DNA from: Pogona vitticeps
Taxonomy: Eukaryota; Chordata; Lepidosauria; Squamata; Agamidae
Reading direction: 5' to 3'
Assembly: GCF_051106095.1 (NCBI RefSeq)
Contig: NC_135789.1
Coordinates: 23,927,764 to 23,991,763, forward strand
DNA length: 64,000 bases
The notes under the pieces were generated by a model that was not told the DNA's origin, ran no database searches, and saw nothing but the letters and a program-made list of their open reading frames with translations. Below, piece by piece: positions 62,691-64,000 of this stretch. Position numbers and translations under genes: made by a program. Every line of letters starts with the position of its first letter. Position 1 is the first letter of the stretch.

Positions 62691-63165
62691 CTAAAAGAGA
62701 AGGGCAACCAGCACCCGAATAAGCAAAGGAACACCCTCGGTGACCCCGGATTGGCTGAGCTGAGTCGCTCATTAATTTTAATGGCTCAGGGTGAGATCTC
62801 GGGGTCAGGAAGTATCCGTGGACCTTCAGAGGTCTACAGTTCCCATTCTTCTTGCAGGCTGCAACTGATGGGGCCTGTAGTCCAACGACCTCTGGGGGAA
62901 AATGTATCCTTGTTCCCATCCTCAGCCTCTCAGCCTCTTTGTGTTTGCTTGCTGCCAGAAGAAAGCTAACCACCTTCCAACCCTTGCAGCTAGAAAGATG
63001 GGCTTGCAGGTCAGCGTCAATTCATACCAGGTCCAATTCTGGTTATCGTAGCACCAATATAAAATCAGATACATGTATCAAACACAAAAACTAGTATGTG
63101 GACAGGCTATCTTCCTTTAAGTTGAGGGATTCTATTGCCTTACATTCCCAACAATTTTTCTTTTT
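62691..63165 (-). other. LIG3 intron part, nothing recognised
   Basis: No further exon found before the terminal MITE. Confidence 0.4.
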
Positions 63166-63170
63166 GCTTA

Positions 63171-63744
63171 CTGTATATACTCGAGTATAAGCTGACCCGA
63201 ATATAAGCTGACACACCCAATTTTATCACAAAAAAACTGGGAAAACCTATTGACTCGAGTATAAGCCGAGGATGGAAAATGCAGCAGCTACTGGTAAATT
63301 TCAAAAATAAAAATAGATACCAATAAAATTACATTAATTAAGGCATCAGTAGGTTAAATGTTTTTGAAGATACTGCCCTTCTGAGCTGCGAGACACACTT
63401 CACTGCCTGTGGAGGGAGGACTCATACCAGATGCTGCGCTTATCTACTGCTGCGTAACAAGATGGAGGGAGACGGAGGATGGAGGAGGAAGGTGGGTACA
63501 TAGACGAAGCAGGAGGAGGAGGATGGGAGCGTCCTGGAAGCAGAAATGCAGTGTACTTAACCCAGGTCATCGGATCACCCACAGAGGCTGCAGGCGCCCA
63601 TAAATGAGCGGGGGAGTTTGGAAAACACCCGCACTGCAGGGAAGAACGTGTAATTTTGACATTGACTTGAGTATAAGCTGAGGGGGTGCTTTTTCAGCGA
63701 AAAAAATGTGCTGAAAAACTAGGCTTATACTCAAGTATATACAG
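63171..63744. mobile_element. TA-flanked MITE, 'CTGTATATACTCGAGTATAAGC' family, 574 bp
   Basis: Ends CTGTATATACTCGAGTATAA and TTATACTCAAGTATATACAG, flanked by TA (63,169-63,170 and 63,745-63,746). Inner repeats of the motif (gactcgagtataagccgag and gacttgagtataagctgag) occur near both ends. No transposase frame. Confidence 0.8.
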
Positions 63745-64000
63745 TAAATTTTCTCTAATGACAGAGGTAGCAGAACAGCAGGCTCTGATTTTAAGAAGAG
63801 AGAAGGATACAGACGTTTCGGGAGGGTACTTTTCTTTTTCCAGGTCCTTTGACCTGCCGCCTGCCCCGTTAAATCGCCGTAATCGGCCAAAGTGACCCAC
63901 ATCTAGCTCTGCTTCGGAAAGCCTGCAGCATCCAATGCTCACAGACGTCTTGCCGAGTCCTTGAGCAGAGGAAAGGCCCCTTCCACTGACACTCCCGCCC

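Noticed and set aside
61726-62973. A 415-codon open frame on the minus strand
   Set aside because: It crosses two LIG3 exons and their introns in the wrong frame; the true exons are in another phase with clear protein similarity.

Overview
The window is a piece of a squamate reptile (lizard or snake) chromosome. The evidence is the mix of repeats: two Sauria SINEs with long target-site duplications, several 3' ends of BovB (RTE) LINEs, CR1, L2 and L1 fragments, an almost intact Vingi-like LINE, and many short inverted-repeat DNA elements. The genes are spliced, single-copy vertebrate genes. I placed exons by hand from reading frame, splice sites and remembered mammalian protein sequences; nothing was aligned by program.

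Layout from left to right. (1) 1-11,765, minus strand: the 5' half of UNC45B, a myosin co-chaperone. Five coding exons give the first 211 codons (TPR domain and the start of the central armadillo region); a likely non-coding first exon and TATA-type promoter lie near 11.66-11.80 kb. The rest of the gene is off the left edge. Intron 1 carries a 4.38-kb Vingi-like LINE. (2) 11.8-16.07 kb: intergenic, mostly repeats. (3) 16,075-27,551, plus strand: complete RAD51D, ten coding exons, 328 codons plus stop, a RAD51 paralogue for homologous recombination. (4) 27.55-31.0 kb: intergenic, with inverted-repeat elements and an L2. (5) about 31.0-57.1 kb, plus strand: RFFL (rififylin), a FYVE-like/RING E3 ligase, with a CpG-island promoter, a 14.8-kb first intron full of repeats, six coding exons (356 codons plus stop) and a long 3' untranslated region. 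(6) 59,362-64,000, minus strand: the last four coding exons of LIG3 (DNA ligase III), ending in a BRCT domain. RFFL and LIG3 converge.

The order UNC45B-RAD51D-RFFL-LIG3 matches, in reverse, the mammalian block LIG3-RFFL-RAD51D-FNDC8-NLE1-UNC45B, except that I see no FNDC8 or NLE1 exons between UNC45B and RAD51D. RAD51D and LIG3 both act in DNA repair, RFFL in ubiquitination and endosomal trafficking, UNC45B in muscle myosin folding; the grouping is inherited synteny, not a pathway.

The most unusual things are: a foldback element with a 15-bp target-site duplication and a second degraded copy; a roughly 205-bp triplet repeat that forms most of the splice-acceptor region of a 37-nt UNC45B exon; the full-length Vingi-like LINE, whose two coding parts lie in one frame separated by a single stop; and nested DNA elements inside RAD51D introns.
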